A stretch of 64,000 bases of DNA from Solirubrobacterales bacterium (GTDB lineage: Bacteria; Actinomycetota; Thermoleophilia; Solirubrobacterales; Solirubrobacteraceae). The stretch covers positions 1-64,000 of the forward strand of contig JAOPZS010000080.1 in the NCBI GenBank assembly GCA_025963965.1. The letters run 5' to 3'. The translations under genes and the position numbers were made by a program. Shown piece after piece: positions 1 to 7,708 of this stretch. Each line of letters starts with the position of its first letter. Position 1 is the stretch's first letter. The notes below the pieces were generated by a model, which saw nothing but the letters and a program-made list of their open reading frames with translations, did not search any database and was not told where the DNA came from.

Positions 1-42
1 CACCCTGCGCCGCCGGCCAGCTCTTGAGAGCTTTGCGTCGCT

Positions 43-2472
43 ATGCGCAGTGGCGCCATGCCAATCCGCCGACTGGCGACGTGCACGAATGCAGGTAGGA
101 GCCCGGGCGCCGATCGCCTACCCGTGAGTCCAAACGACGGTCACGAGGACCGATCGCCCGACTCGGAGCTGCGCGGGCAACCGCGTGAGACGAGCGGCGT
201 GACCTCGGCGCTGCTGCTCGCCTACCTGGACAAGGTCGGAGGACCCAGCGCGGTCGAGGCTGTGCTGAGCCGCTGCGGGCTCTCCGCGTGTGAGGCTGAG
301 CTGCGCGACGAGAACTGCTGGTTCTCCTGGCAGACCAAGATCGAGCTGTTCGAGGCGAGCGCCGCGGTGCTGGAGAACCCAGGCTTCCTGACGGAGATGG
401 CGGGCCTTGCTCTCGATCTGAAGGTGGCCGGCGGCTTGAAGGTGGCGCTGCGCACGCTCGGCTCCCCGCAACTGGTGTATCGCAGCGTCGTGCGAGCCAA
501 CGCACGCTTCAACGGGAGCCACGCGATGGAGCTGATCAGCATCGGCAGCGGTCACGCGCAAACGCGCTTCGTGGACATCTCCGGAGCGCATCGCTTCCAC
601 CGCCTCGATTGCGAGTACAGCGCCGCGCTGCTCAGCATCATCCCGGAGCTGTTCGGACTGCCTCGAGCGCAGCTGACGCACCTCGAATGCGTCGGCGACG
701 GAGCCGACTCGTGCGTCTATGAGCTGCGCTGGCATGAGCACACCTCTGCCGGCAGGCGCATGCTGGCGGCAGGTCTCGGCAGCGCGGCAGCCCTGTCGGC
801 CAGCGCCGTGCTGCTGCCGGCCGCCCTGCCGGCCGCCGGCGCACTGGCGCTGACCAGCGCAGCCGTGCTCTTCGGTTCCGACGTCCGGCGCCGTCAGCGC
901 GCCTGGCGTCAGCTTCAGCGCGAGGCCGAGGACAACGCCGATGTCGCCCAGCGGCTGTTCGCGAGCCTTCAGGACCTCGTCTCCGATCTCCAGCTGGAGG
1001 AGGTCTTGAGCAAGGTCACGCGCAACGCGCAGGCCGCCGTCGGCGGGCGGGAGTTCGCTCTGCTCGTCCGGGAAGGCGACGGCTTCGTATGCCGGAGCTC
1101 ATCCGACCTGCCGCAGAGCTCGACGGAGGCGCTGGAGGCGTGGGCCAACGGCAACGCCCGGGCCTTCGAGCAGTGTGTTGTGATCGACGACGTGAAGACA
1201 GTGCCGGCGCTGGCGCCGCTGGCCGATTCCTCGATGCCGCTGTGCTCGCTTGCAAGCGCGCCGCTCACGTTCTTCGGGGACAGCGGCGGCCTGCTGGTGG
1301 CGCTCGGCACGCAGTCGCGCACGTTCCTGCCACGCGATGTCGAAGTGCTGCAGTCCTTCGCCAGCCAGGTCGCCATCGCGCTCAACAACGCTCGCCGCTA
1401 CCACGTCACAAAGACGCAGGCCGACCGTGATCCGCTCACCGGCCTGCTGAACCACCGCAGCTTCCACGACGCTCTCGATCGCGCGCTCGAGGAACGCGAT
1501 GCCACCACCGGAACATGCGTGGTGCTGATCGACCTCGACAACTTCAAGCGGATCAACGACGAGGACGGTCACGGCGGCGGCGACCGGCTGCTGCGGGCCG
1601 CCGCCGCCGCGCTGGGCGAGGCGTGCCGGCGCGGCGACCTGGCGTTCCGGGTGGGCGGGGACGAGTTCGCGCTGCTGCTCGCCGGTCTCGACGAGGAAGC
1701 CGCGGCTGCCGTGGCCATGCGCACGTGCGCCGCCGTGGCCGCGCTCGACCCACGGCTCGGCGCGTCCGCCGGCCTCGTCGCCCTGGGCCCGGACAGCCGG
1801 AAGGACGCTCTGCTCGAGCAGGCAGACCAGCGCCTGTACGCGGCCAAGCGCGGTGCGCGACCGGCTCCCGGAGGCACCTCGGCACGGTCGACGCTCGCCA
1901 CCCAGATCACGGTCGAGGTCCTGGTCGCGGCACTCGAGTCACATCACGCGGCCACCGCCGGCCACTGCGTCGACGTGGCCGAGCTGAGCGCCCGCGTGGC
2001 CGCCCGCCTGGGCGCCGGCCCGACAGAGCGCGAGCTCGTGCGCCAGGCGGCGCTGCTCCACGACCTCGGCAAGCTGGCGGTTCCGGCCGACATCCTCAGC
2101 AAGGCGGGCCCGTTGGACCCGCACGAGTGGGACATCGTTCGAACCCACCCCGATCGCGGTGCGGAGATACTGCTGCGCGCACCGGAGCTCGAGAGCCTGG
2201 CCGCGGCCGTCCGCGCCTCGCACGAGCGCTGGGACGGCGGCGGCTATCCCAATCGGCTCGCCGGTCAGGACATTCCTCTGGCCGCTCGGGTCGTGGCAGC
2301 TTGCGACGCGTATGACGCGATGGTCTCCGAGCGCCCGTACAGCGCGGCGCTCGCGCCCGCGGCGGCGATCGCCGAGCTGCACGAGTGCGCGGGCTCGCAG
2401 TTCGATCCGGACGTCGTCGCCACCCTGGTCGCCGAGCTCTCCTCGACGCGTCTCGAGCAGTCCGCGGCGTAG
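43..2472 (+). CDS. GAF-GGDEF-HD-GYP cyclic-di-GMP turnover protein
   Basis: Predicted bifunctional c-di-GMP enzyme of about 809 residues. The N-terminal 235 residues resemble a V4R/XylR-N-type ligand-sensing domain, ending in a short Cys-containing stretch before W. A hydrophobic Ala/Leu-rich segment (about 240-278) could be a membrane hairpin. A GAF-like region follows (about 300-450), then a diguanylate cyclase domain with an intact GGDEF motif (G538-F542). The last 180 residues are an HD-GYP phosphodiesterase with H673-D674 and G734-Y735-P736. Both catalytic motifs look intact, so synthesis and breakdown are both possible. The start is uncertain: ATG at 43 or 58, or GTG at 124, with no convincing ribosome binding site. 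It converges on the polyphosphate kinase gene. The ligand of the N-terminal domain is unknown. Confidence 0.9.
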   Translation: MRSGAMPIRRLATCTNAGRSPGADRLPVSPNDGHEDRSPDSELRGQPRETSGVTSALLLAYLDKVGGPSAVEAVLSRCGLSACEAELRDENCWFSWQTKIELFEASAAVLENPGFLTEMAGLALDLKVAGGLKVALRTLGSPQLVYRSVVRANARFNGSHAMELISIGSGHAQTRFVDISGAHRFHRLDCEYSAALLSIIPELFGLPRAQLTHLECVGDGADSCVYELRWHEHTSAGRRMLAAGLGSAAALSASAVLLPAALPAAGALALTSAAVLFGSDVRRRQRAWRQLQREAEDNADVAQRLFASLQDLVSDLQLEEVLSKVTRNAQAAVGGREFALLVREGDGFVCRSSSDLPQSSTEALEAWANGNARAFEQCVVIDDVKTVPALAPLADSSMPLCSLASAPLTFFGDSGGLLVALGTQSRTFLPRDVEVLQSFASQVAIALNNARRYHVTKTQADRDPLTGLLNHRSFHDALDRALEERDATTGTCVVLIDLDNFKRINDEDGHGGGDRLLRAAAAALGEACRRGDLAFRVGGDEFALLLAGLDEEAAAAVAMRTCAAVAALDPRLGASAGLVALGPDSRKDALLEQADQRLYAAKRGARPAPGGTSARSTLATQITVEVLVAALESHHAATAGHCVDVAELSARVAARLGAGPTERELVRQAALLHDLGKLAVPADILSKAGPLDPHEWDIVRTHPDRGAEILLRAPELESLAAAVRASHERWDGGGYPNRLAGQDIPLAARVVAACDAYDAMVSERPYSAALAPAAAIAELHECAGSQFDPDVVATLVAELSSTRLEQSAA

Positions 2473-2574
2473 ATCGAGGTACTTGGAAGGCATCCGAGAA
2501 CGGGCGATGATGCGTGGCCGGCCCGAGCGATGAGCTCCGTCACCCGCCACGTCTCGATCTCGCCGGCCCGACGC

Positions 2575-3507
2575 TCACCTTCCGCTGGCCGTCTCTGAAC
2601 GCGCCACCTCCTCCATCAACTCCGCCCGAGCCGCGGCCATCGCCGTGCGCGTGTCCGCGTCGACGTCGGGGTAGCGCGGGTCGATCTCCGCGAGCGTCCC
2701 GAGGAGTATCGCCGCCGTGGCGAGACGCGCGAACCACTTGTGATCGGCCGGGACCACATGCCACGGTGCCCACTCGGTGCTGGTGTGGCTGAGCATCGCG
2801 TCGAACGCCTGCTGGTAGTCATCCCATCGCTCGCGCTCGCGAATGTCGCCCGGGGCGAACTTCCAGTTCTTCTCTGGTTCGTCGATGCGTTTGATGAACC
2901 GCCGGGCCTGCTCTGCCTTGGAGAGGTTCAGGAAGACCTTCACGACACGGATGCCGTTCTCTACGAGGTAGTGCTCCCACTCGTTGATCTCTCGGTAGCG
3001 TCGCGTCCAGACCCCGCCGCTGCGAGCGGCCGCCGGCAGGCGCTGCGCGTCCAGCAGCTCCGGATGGACACGCACCACGAGCACCTCCTCGTAGTGGGAT
3101 CGGTTGAAGATGCCGATGCGCCCGCGTTCGGGGAGCGCGCGCTGATAGCGCCAGAGGAAATCGTGGTCGAGGTCCTCTTCGGATGGTGGCTTGAAGTTGT
3201 GCACGGTCACCCCCTCCGGGTTGATGCCGCTCATCACGTGCTTGATCGTGCTGTCCTTCCCCGCCGCGTCGATTCCCTGGAGGACCAGCAGCACCCCGAA
3301 CGTGTTCTCGGCCGCGAGGCGCTCCTGGTAGTCGGCGAGGAGGGAGACGAACTCTGCCAAGCGGGTGCTCGCCTCCGACTTGCTCGTCAACCCGTCGGTG
3401 TAACCCGGGTCGAACTGCCGTGAGACCTCGATGGCCTCACCCGCCGGGACCCGGAGTGGCTCTACGAGCTGATGGGCGTAACGAAGGTCGCGCCTCATGG
3501 CGAGCAC
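2575..3507 (-). CDS. ppk2: PPK2 family polyphosphate kinase / polyphosphate:nucleotide phosphotransferase
   Basis: Cytoplasmic enzyme of 310 residues that transfers phosphate between polyphosphate and nucleotides. The P-loop-like Walker A GIDAAGKDST lies at residues 78-87 and a Walker B/lid region, FNRSHYEEV, at about 134-142. The conserved W-rich C-terminal section (EWAPWHVVPADHKWFAR) is also present, and the length fits a one-domain PPK2. An internal ATG at 3498 is an alternative start. The gene sits 57 bp downstream of the SDR gene on the same strand, so co-transcription is possible. The sequence alone does not settle whether it prefers AMP, ADP or GDP. Confidence 0.92.
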   Translation of the reverse strand: MLAMRRDLRYAHQLVEPLRVPAGEAIEVSRQFDPGYTDGLTSKSEASTRLAEFVSLLADYQERLAAENTFGVLLVLQGIDAAGKDSTIKHVMSGINPEGVTVHNFKPPSEEDLDHDFLWRYQRALPERGRIGIFNRSHYEEVLVVRVHPELLDAQRLPAAARSGGVWTRRYREINEWEHYLVENGIRVVKVFLNLSKAEQARRFIKRIDEPEKNWKFAPGDIRERERWDDYQQAFDAMLSHTSTEWAPWHVVPADHKWFARLATAAILLGTLAEIDPRYPDVDADTRTAMAAARAELMEEVARSETASGR

Positions 3508-3564
3508 TCTTGCACAGGCGCGCTTGCGCTTTCGCCGGCGTCATCGGCTCCTGGGCGGGCGTGG

Positions 3565-4356
3565 TCATCGACGGGGCGCCTGGCGGGCGAACGCCGCGGT
3601 TCCTGCGAGCTTTCCACCGTCGATCGGGATCGTCGCTCCTGTGATGAACGAGGCGCTGTCGCTGCACAGCCACACGACGGCCGCGGCAACCTCCTCGGGG
3701 CGCCCGATCCGCTTCATCGGCATCGCCTGCGCGGCCCCCTGTTGGGCGCCGGCGCCGGCCTGTTCGAGATGCTCGGTGAGGATCGGCCCGGGCGCTACGG
3801 CGTTGACCCGGATGCCACGGGGGGCGTACTCGAGCGCGGCGGTCTTGGTCAGCCCGACGATCGCGTGCTTCGTGGAGACATAGGCGGCAAGGCCGCCGAC
3901 TGCCTCCAGGCCCGCTGTCGAGCTCATGTTGACGATCGCCCCCCCGGCGTCGCCCCCCAGCATCGCGGCGATCTCGTGCTTGAGGCACAGGAACGTACCG
4001 CGAAGGTTGATCCTCAGCGCGCTCTCGAAGTCCTCGATGCTGACCTCGCTCAGCGGCGTCGGCGGGTGCCCGCCGCCGGCGGCGTTGTTGAACGCGATGT
4101 CGAGGCGGCCGAAGGCGTCGAGAGTCCGGCTGATCATCCGTTCGACGTCCGTCGGCTCGCCGATGTCGGTCGGGATGCCGAGCGCCGTGCCGCCCGTGGC
4201 CGTGATCTCCGCGGCCAGCGCCTGAAGCCGGGACTCGTCGCGGGCCGCGAGGACGACGCGGGCGCCGGCCCGGGCGAGGGCGCGCGCGGTCTCTGCGCCG
4301 ATGCCTCTGCTCGCGCCCGTCACGATCGCGACGCGGTCGGTGAGTGTGCCGTTCAT
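3565..4356 (-). CDS. SDR family NAD(P)-dependent oxidoreductase
   Basis: Classical short-chain dehydrogenase/reductase of 263 residues. The cofactor-binding TGASRGIG is at 13-20, NNA at 90-92, the catalytic Ser in IVNMSS at 145-146 and the Y159-x3-K163 catalytic pair. The sequence does not reveal the substrate. A strong ribosome binding site (AAAGGAG) precedes the ATG. The gene is divergent from a MarR-type regulator 183 bp away, the usual layout for a regulator controlling an adjacent oxidoreductase, so ligand-induced control by that MarR protein is a reasonable inference. Confidence 0.9.
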   Translation of the reverse strand: MNGTLTDRVAIVTGASRGIGAETARALARAGARVVLAARDESRLQALAAEITATGGTALGIPTDIGEPTDVERMISRTLDAFGRLDIAFNNAAGGGHPPTPLSEVSIEDFESALRINLRGTFLCLKHEIAAMLGGDAGGAIVNMSSTAGLEAVGGLAAYVSTKHAIVGLTKTAALEYAPRGIRVNAVAPGPILTEHLEQAGAGAQQGAAQAMPMKRIGRPEEVAAAVVWLCSDSASFITGATIPIDGGKLAGTAAFARQAPRR

Positions 4357-4539
4357 GGTGTGCTCCTTTCGGGAGTCCTCTTGGCAGGTGGTGAGGCGGG
4401 GAGCAGCGCCACGGGCACGAGCGACGGTCCGTGAAGATCCTGCTTGGAATCAGGGAGCGAGGAGGAGATGGTCATAGATCGATACTAGTAGTAATCATTT
4501 CGGACCGTATTTATTCTGCTTCAGGTGTATCCTCGGTCT
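4357..4539. promoter_or_regulatory. Divergent SDR/marR promoter region with AT-rich candidate operator
   Basis: This 183-bp intergenic region separates two divergent starts. It includes a conspicuously AT-rich island at about 4475-4520 in otherwise very GC-rich DNA, with an 8-bp perfect palindrome TACTAGTA at 4483-4490. A TATCCT hexamer at 4528-4533 ends six bases before the marR ATG, and no Shine-Dalgarno is visible there, so a leaderless marR transcript is plausible. The operator assignment is inference from position, base composition and the MarR family habit of binding palindromes between divergent genes. Confidence 0.4.
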
Positions 4540-5058
4540 ATGGCCAGGACGCGCAGCGACAAGCAGGCAGAGCGGGGCGACGGAGTCGCGTTCCTGCTCG
4601 CCCAGCTCGGCGCGCACGCCGCCGCTGCCTTTGCCGAGCGCGTCGGGCCGCTGGGACTCACACCCCCCGAGGCGGGCATCCTGCGCCGGCTCGGACAGGT
4701 GCCGGGCCAGAGCCAGCGCGAGCTCGCCGACGCGCTGGGGATGCACGCGCCTCGGCTTGTCGCGTTGATCGACGAGCTCGAGGAGAGGGGCCTGGTGACC
4801 CGCGCCCGCGATCCTGAGGACCGGCGTAACTACGCGATCTCGCTGACCGACGACGGCCGACGCACGCTCGCCGAGCTCGCGCGCGCCGCCCGCCGGCACG
4901 AGCTTGCGATCACCTCCGCCCTACAGCCGGATGAGCGTGCCCTGCTGGCGAGGATGCTCCGGCGGATCGCCGAGGAGCAGGACCTGGCGCCGGGGATCCA
5001 CCCGGGCTACCGGCGCCTCGGGCGCCGCGGCGAGAAGCGCTCGAGCCCGCCCTCCTAG
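4540..5058 (+). CDS. MarR family transcriptional regulator
   Basis: Winged-helix DNA-binding protein of 172 residues. The central part has the MarR recognition helix (about 68-85, HAPRLVALIDELEERGLV) and a DxxDRR wing (DPEDRRNYAISLT), flanked by dimerisation helices. The basic C-terminal tail is rich in Arg and Ser. I chose the ATG at 4540 over an in-frame GTG at 4525 because the former fits the family N-terminus and follows a TATCCT -10-like box at leaderless spacing. It is likely an autoregulated repressor of itself and the divergent SDR gene. Confidence 0.88.
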   Translation: MARTRSDKQAERGDGVAFLLAQLGAHAAAAFAERVGPLGLTPPEAGILRRLGQVPGQSQRELADALGMHAPRLVALIDELEERGLVTRARDPEDRRNYAISLTDDGRRTLAELARAARRHELAITSALQPDERALLARMLRRIAEEQDLAPGIHPGYRRLGRRGEKRSSPPS

Positions 5059-5071
5059 CCTGCCGGCCGTT

Positions 5072-6958
5072 TCAGATCTCAGTTCCGTCCGCCCGCGAGG
5101 AGGATGCCTGATGGGCGAGCGGGCGGTGGTTGGCCGGCTTGGGGCCGTGGAAGTACCAGGCGACCGTCGCCGCGCGCAGCAGCGCCTCCTGGTTTCGTGC
5201 GCGGTCGCTCTCCTCGCCGGCGAGCAGCGCGAGCACCCGCGGTCGTGAGATGAAGTCCCAAAGCGGCGACTGCTCCTGCGCGAACAGGTCCCCGACCAGC
5301 TCGAGGCGCGACTCCAGCCACTCGTGCAGGAACGGGTATGGAGGCTGCGGCGCTCCTGTCTCCCCCGTCGTGCTGAGGCGCTGCTTTCGTCGAGCGCGCA
5401 GCGCGCCTCGTGCGTATCCGCTACCGACCGTGGCGAGGTCACGGCTGGCGAGGATCGGCGCGACCCACCGGCTCTGCGGATGAAACGGCGTCTCGAAGCG
5501 GTGTCGAAGAAGAGCCGGAGCGAGCTCCGCCAGCAACCGGTGGTGGGCGGCCTCGATGTAGCGCTCGCTGGAGCTGAGCGAGAAGCAGTATTCGATGAAC
5601 GTGCGGGTGCTGAGCGGGCTGAACCCGTCGTCGGTGCCGGCGACGCGGCGCGTGCCGGTCGCGGCCCAGCGTCCCACGCGCTCGAACGCGTAGAAGGCCT
5701 CGGCCAGCTCCGGAGTCCGCCAGCCCTCCTCGAGGCGTTCATCGACGAACCGGTCGAGGTAGCGCGAGAGCTCGGCGGTCGCCTCACCGGTCATCACGCC
5801 GCCGTCGTTGCGGACTTTCATCGCCAGCAGGCGCCGCTGGAGCGCCTGCGAGCGTCTGAGCAAGGGAGCGTTCGTGGCGATCGCCGTTATGTAGCCGGTG
5901 CCGGCGCGACCGATCTCACCGCCTGCGCCGCCGAGCTTCACGCCGAGCGGTGGCCACGTCGCCGTCAGGTCGATGTAGTCGGGGAGCTGCAGCAGGCTAG
6001 AGAGGCCGTCGTTCTGCGCGATGAAGCGCCCGGCCGCGTCGGTCCAGTCGAGCTCGGAATCGGCCGGGTCGTGGCACACGACTTCGTGCGCGACGCCCAT
6101 GTGCTCCGCCAGCTCGCTGGCGATCACGACGTCCGGATGCCCCGGCGGACCTCCCGTGAAGTAGAGCGCCTCCTCGCCGGCCGCCTCGAGCAGCGCGGCG
6201 AGTATCCGGCTGTCGCGCCCGGCCGTCAACGCGCAACCGACGGGGTCGATGTCGTGCACGGCACTGCGTGTCAGGCTCGTCAGATGCCGCGCGAGCTCGC
6301 TCAGCCCGATCGCGCCGCGCTCGGTTCGCGCGACGGTCGCCGGGCCGAACGCGCGGTCGCTGAGGAGCTCGCCGCGCCTGATCGTGTGACGCGAGCCGCC
6401 TGCGAGGGCGCGAACGTCCGTGACCAGCACGCGGTCCGCCGCCGCCCAGCCGAGCCCGAGGAACGAGCTGACACCGAGCGGGTCGGGGCCGCTCAGGTTC
6501 AGCAACGAGATCAGCACGGCCACGCTGTTGCTGATGAGGACGCCCGAGTCGCGCCGCGCGACGTACACGGGGCTCAGGCCCATCGCGTCCAGCACGACCT
6601 CCACGAGGCCTGTCTCGCGGTCCAGGCGGACGGCGCTGAAGGCGCCCTCGAGCCGATCGGACTCGGCCCAGCGCGCAGCCAGCTGAGCGGCGTCGTGGCC
6701 GGCGAAGCGACCATCGGGCTCTACGGGCAGGCCGTCGAACCACGTCCTCGTTGCGTCTGCCCCGTGCACGTACCGGCGTGGACCGCACCGGTCCAGGCTG
6801 TGGTGGATGCCCGCTGCGCGCACGTCCGAGTCCGTCGACGCGACCTCCCAAAGCGTGGCCGGGTCGAGTGCGAAGTCGCCTCCGACTGCCTCGATCGCAC
6901 TCGTCAGATCAGTCGCCGTGAGCGCAGGTAGCCCCGCGCTGATCACGTAGATGTGCAC
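5072..6958 (-). CDS. Asparagine synthetase-like ATP-dependent amide ligase, without the N-terminal glutaminase Cys
   Basis: About 628 residues with the architecture of AsnB-type proteins: an N-terminal Ntn/class II amidotransferase-like half and a C-terminal PP-loop ATP-pyrophosphatase half. The PP-loop reads LTAGRDS at about 244-250, corresponding to the SGGxDS motif, so AMP-forming activation of a carboxylate is plausible. The N-terminus is VHIYVISAG rather than MC, so it cannot use the usual Cys2 glutaminase; lasso-peptide cyclases and some polysaccharide-cluster homologues share this feature. The GTG at 6958 is preceded by GGGGGA, a better start than the GTG at 7006. Substrate unknown. 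It abuts the glycan cluster but points away from it. Confidence 0.75.
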   Translation of the reverse strand: MHIYVISAGLPALTATDLTSAIEAVGGDFALDPATLWEVASTDSDVRAAGIHHSLDRCGPRRYVHGADATRTWFDGLPVEPDGRFAGHDAAQLAARWAESDRLEGAFSAVRLDRETGLVEVVLDAMGLSPVYVARRDSGVLISNSVAVLISLLNLSGPDPLGVSSFLGLGWAAADRVLVTDVRALAGGSRHTIRRGELLSDRAFGPATVARTERGAIGLSELARHLTSLTRSAVHDIDPVGCALTAGRDSRILAALLEAAGEEALYFTGGPPGHPDVVIASELAEHMGVAHEVVCHDPADSELDWTDAAGRFIAQNDGLSSLLQLPDYIDLTATWPPLGVKLGGAGGEIGRAGTGYITAIATNAPLLRRSQALQRRLLAMKVRNDGGVMTGEATAELSRYLDRFVDERLEEGWRTPELAEAFYAFERVGRWAATGTRRVAGTDDGFSPLSTRTFIEYCFSLSSSERYIEAAHHRLLAELAPALLRHRFETPFHPQSRWVAPILASRDLATVGSGYARGALRARRKQRLSTTGETGAPQPPYPFLHEWLESRLELVGDLFAQEQSPLWDFISRPRVLALLAGEESDRARNQEALLRAATVAWYFHGPKPANHRPLAHQASSSRADGTEI

Positions 6959-7194
6959 CGTCCCCCGCTTCCCATGTTGCAAGGCTGCTGCCTGCGCGAG
7001 CCGCACCCGGGCTCACATGAGAGAAAACTTAGACGGGTGCGAGGTCGCTCGTCAAGCCGAACAGCCCGAATTGTTCAAGCAAGACGAGTCGAGCGTCAGA
7101 AGACGGACCTGAGCAGCCCCTCTGCAGCCGCTCGCCGGGCGGCACGCCTTCGCGCCGGCGCTTCGGCGGTACCGCGCCGGCGTGCTCGTCCTCA

Positions 7195-7476
7195 TCAGGA
7201 GCTGTGGCTGCTGATGATCTCCCCCGCCTGCTCGTCGGGCCGGCCCTCGAAGCCGCCCTCGATCGGCATGCTCGCCATCAGCACGTCTCTGACGAACAGC
7301 TCGCTCTGCTCCTGGGATTCCCAGACCGCCGTGATCAGGATGCCGCCGTCCGCCTGCGCCGCCACGTGGTGGGTCTGACCCGCCGGCAGTCCCTCCGGCG
7401 GATGCACGACGGCGACGGTCGCCTCGTACTGCGATCTGGTCGCGCCCGGCCAGAAGTGGTGAATCATGTACGCCAT
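7195..7476 (-). CDS. Small ABM-like (dimeric alpha/beta barrel) protein
   Basis: A 93-residue protein starting MAYMIHHFWPG and preceded by a strong GGAGGAGAG ribosome binding site. Its size, the early MIHHFWPG strand and the ILITAVWESQEQSELFVRD segment resemble the antibiotic-biosynthesis-monooxygenase-like/dimeric alpha-beta-barrel family found as short stand-alone proteins in actinobacteria. No catalytic residues can be assigned. It is divergent from the GH-GT2 fusion gene and lies upstream of the asparagine-synthetase-like gene on the same strand, 236 bp away. Function unknown. Confidence 0.7.
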   Translation of the reverse strand: MAYMIHHFWPGATRSQYEATVAVVHPPEGLPAGQTHHVAAQADGGILITAVWESQEQSELFVRDVLMASMPIEGGFEGRPDEQAGEIISSHSS

Positions 7477-7708
7477 CGTCTCTCCTCCGTTTGGGTGAGA
7501 TGAGCCTAATCGATGGCCCGCGGCCCGCCGACGGAAGCTCCCGGCCTACCCCCGCTTCCGATCGTCTAAACGCGCCTGCACAACAAAATAATTTCGCGTC
7601 TCCGGCTCACCGTCGTGCCGCGGCCGCGTTCTCTAGGCAGCGGCGGACAGCACCCCGGGCTGCCCGGTGCGCCCCTGCGCCACCCTCCGACGATCCCACC
7701 TCGAGACG

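Noticed and set aside
5072..7476. Complete lasso-peptide cluster
   Set aside because: Only a cyclase-like protein and a doubtful short frame are present; no RRE/PqqD-like or leader-peptidase gene is seen nearby.
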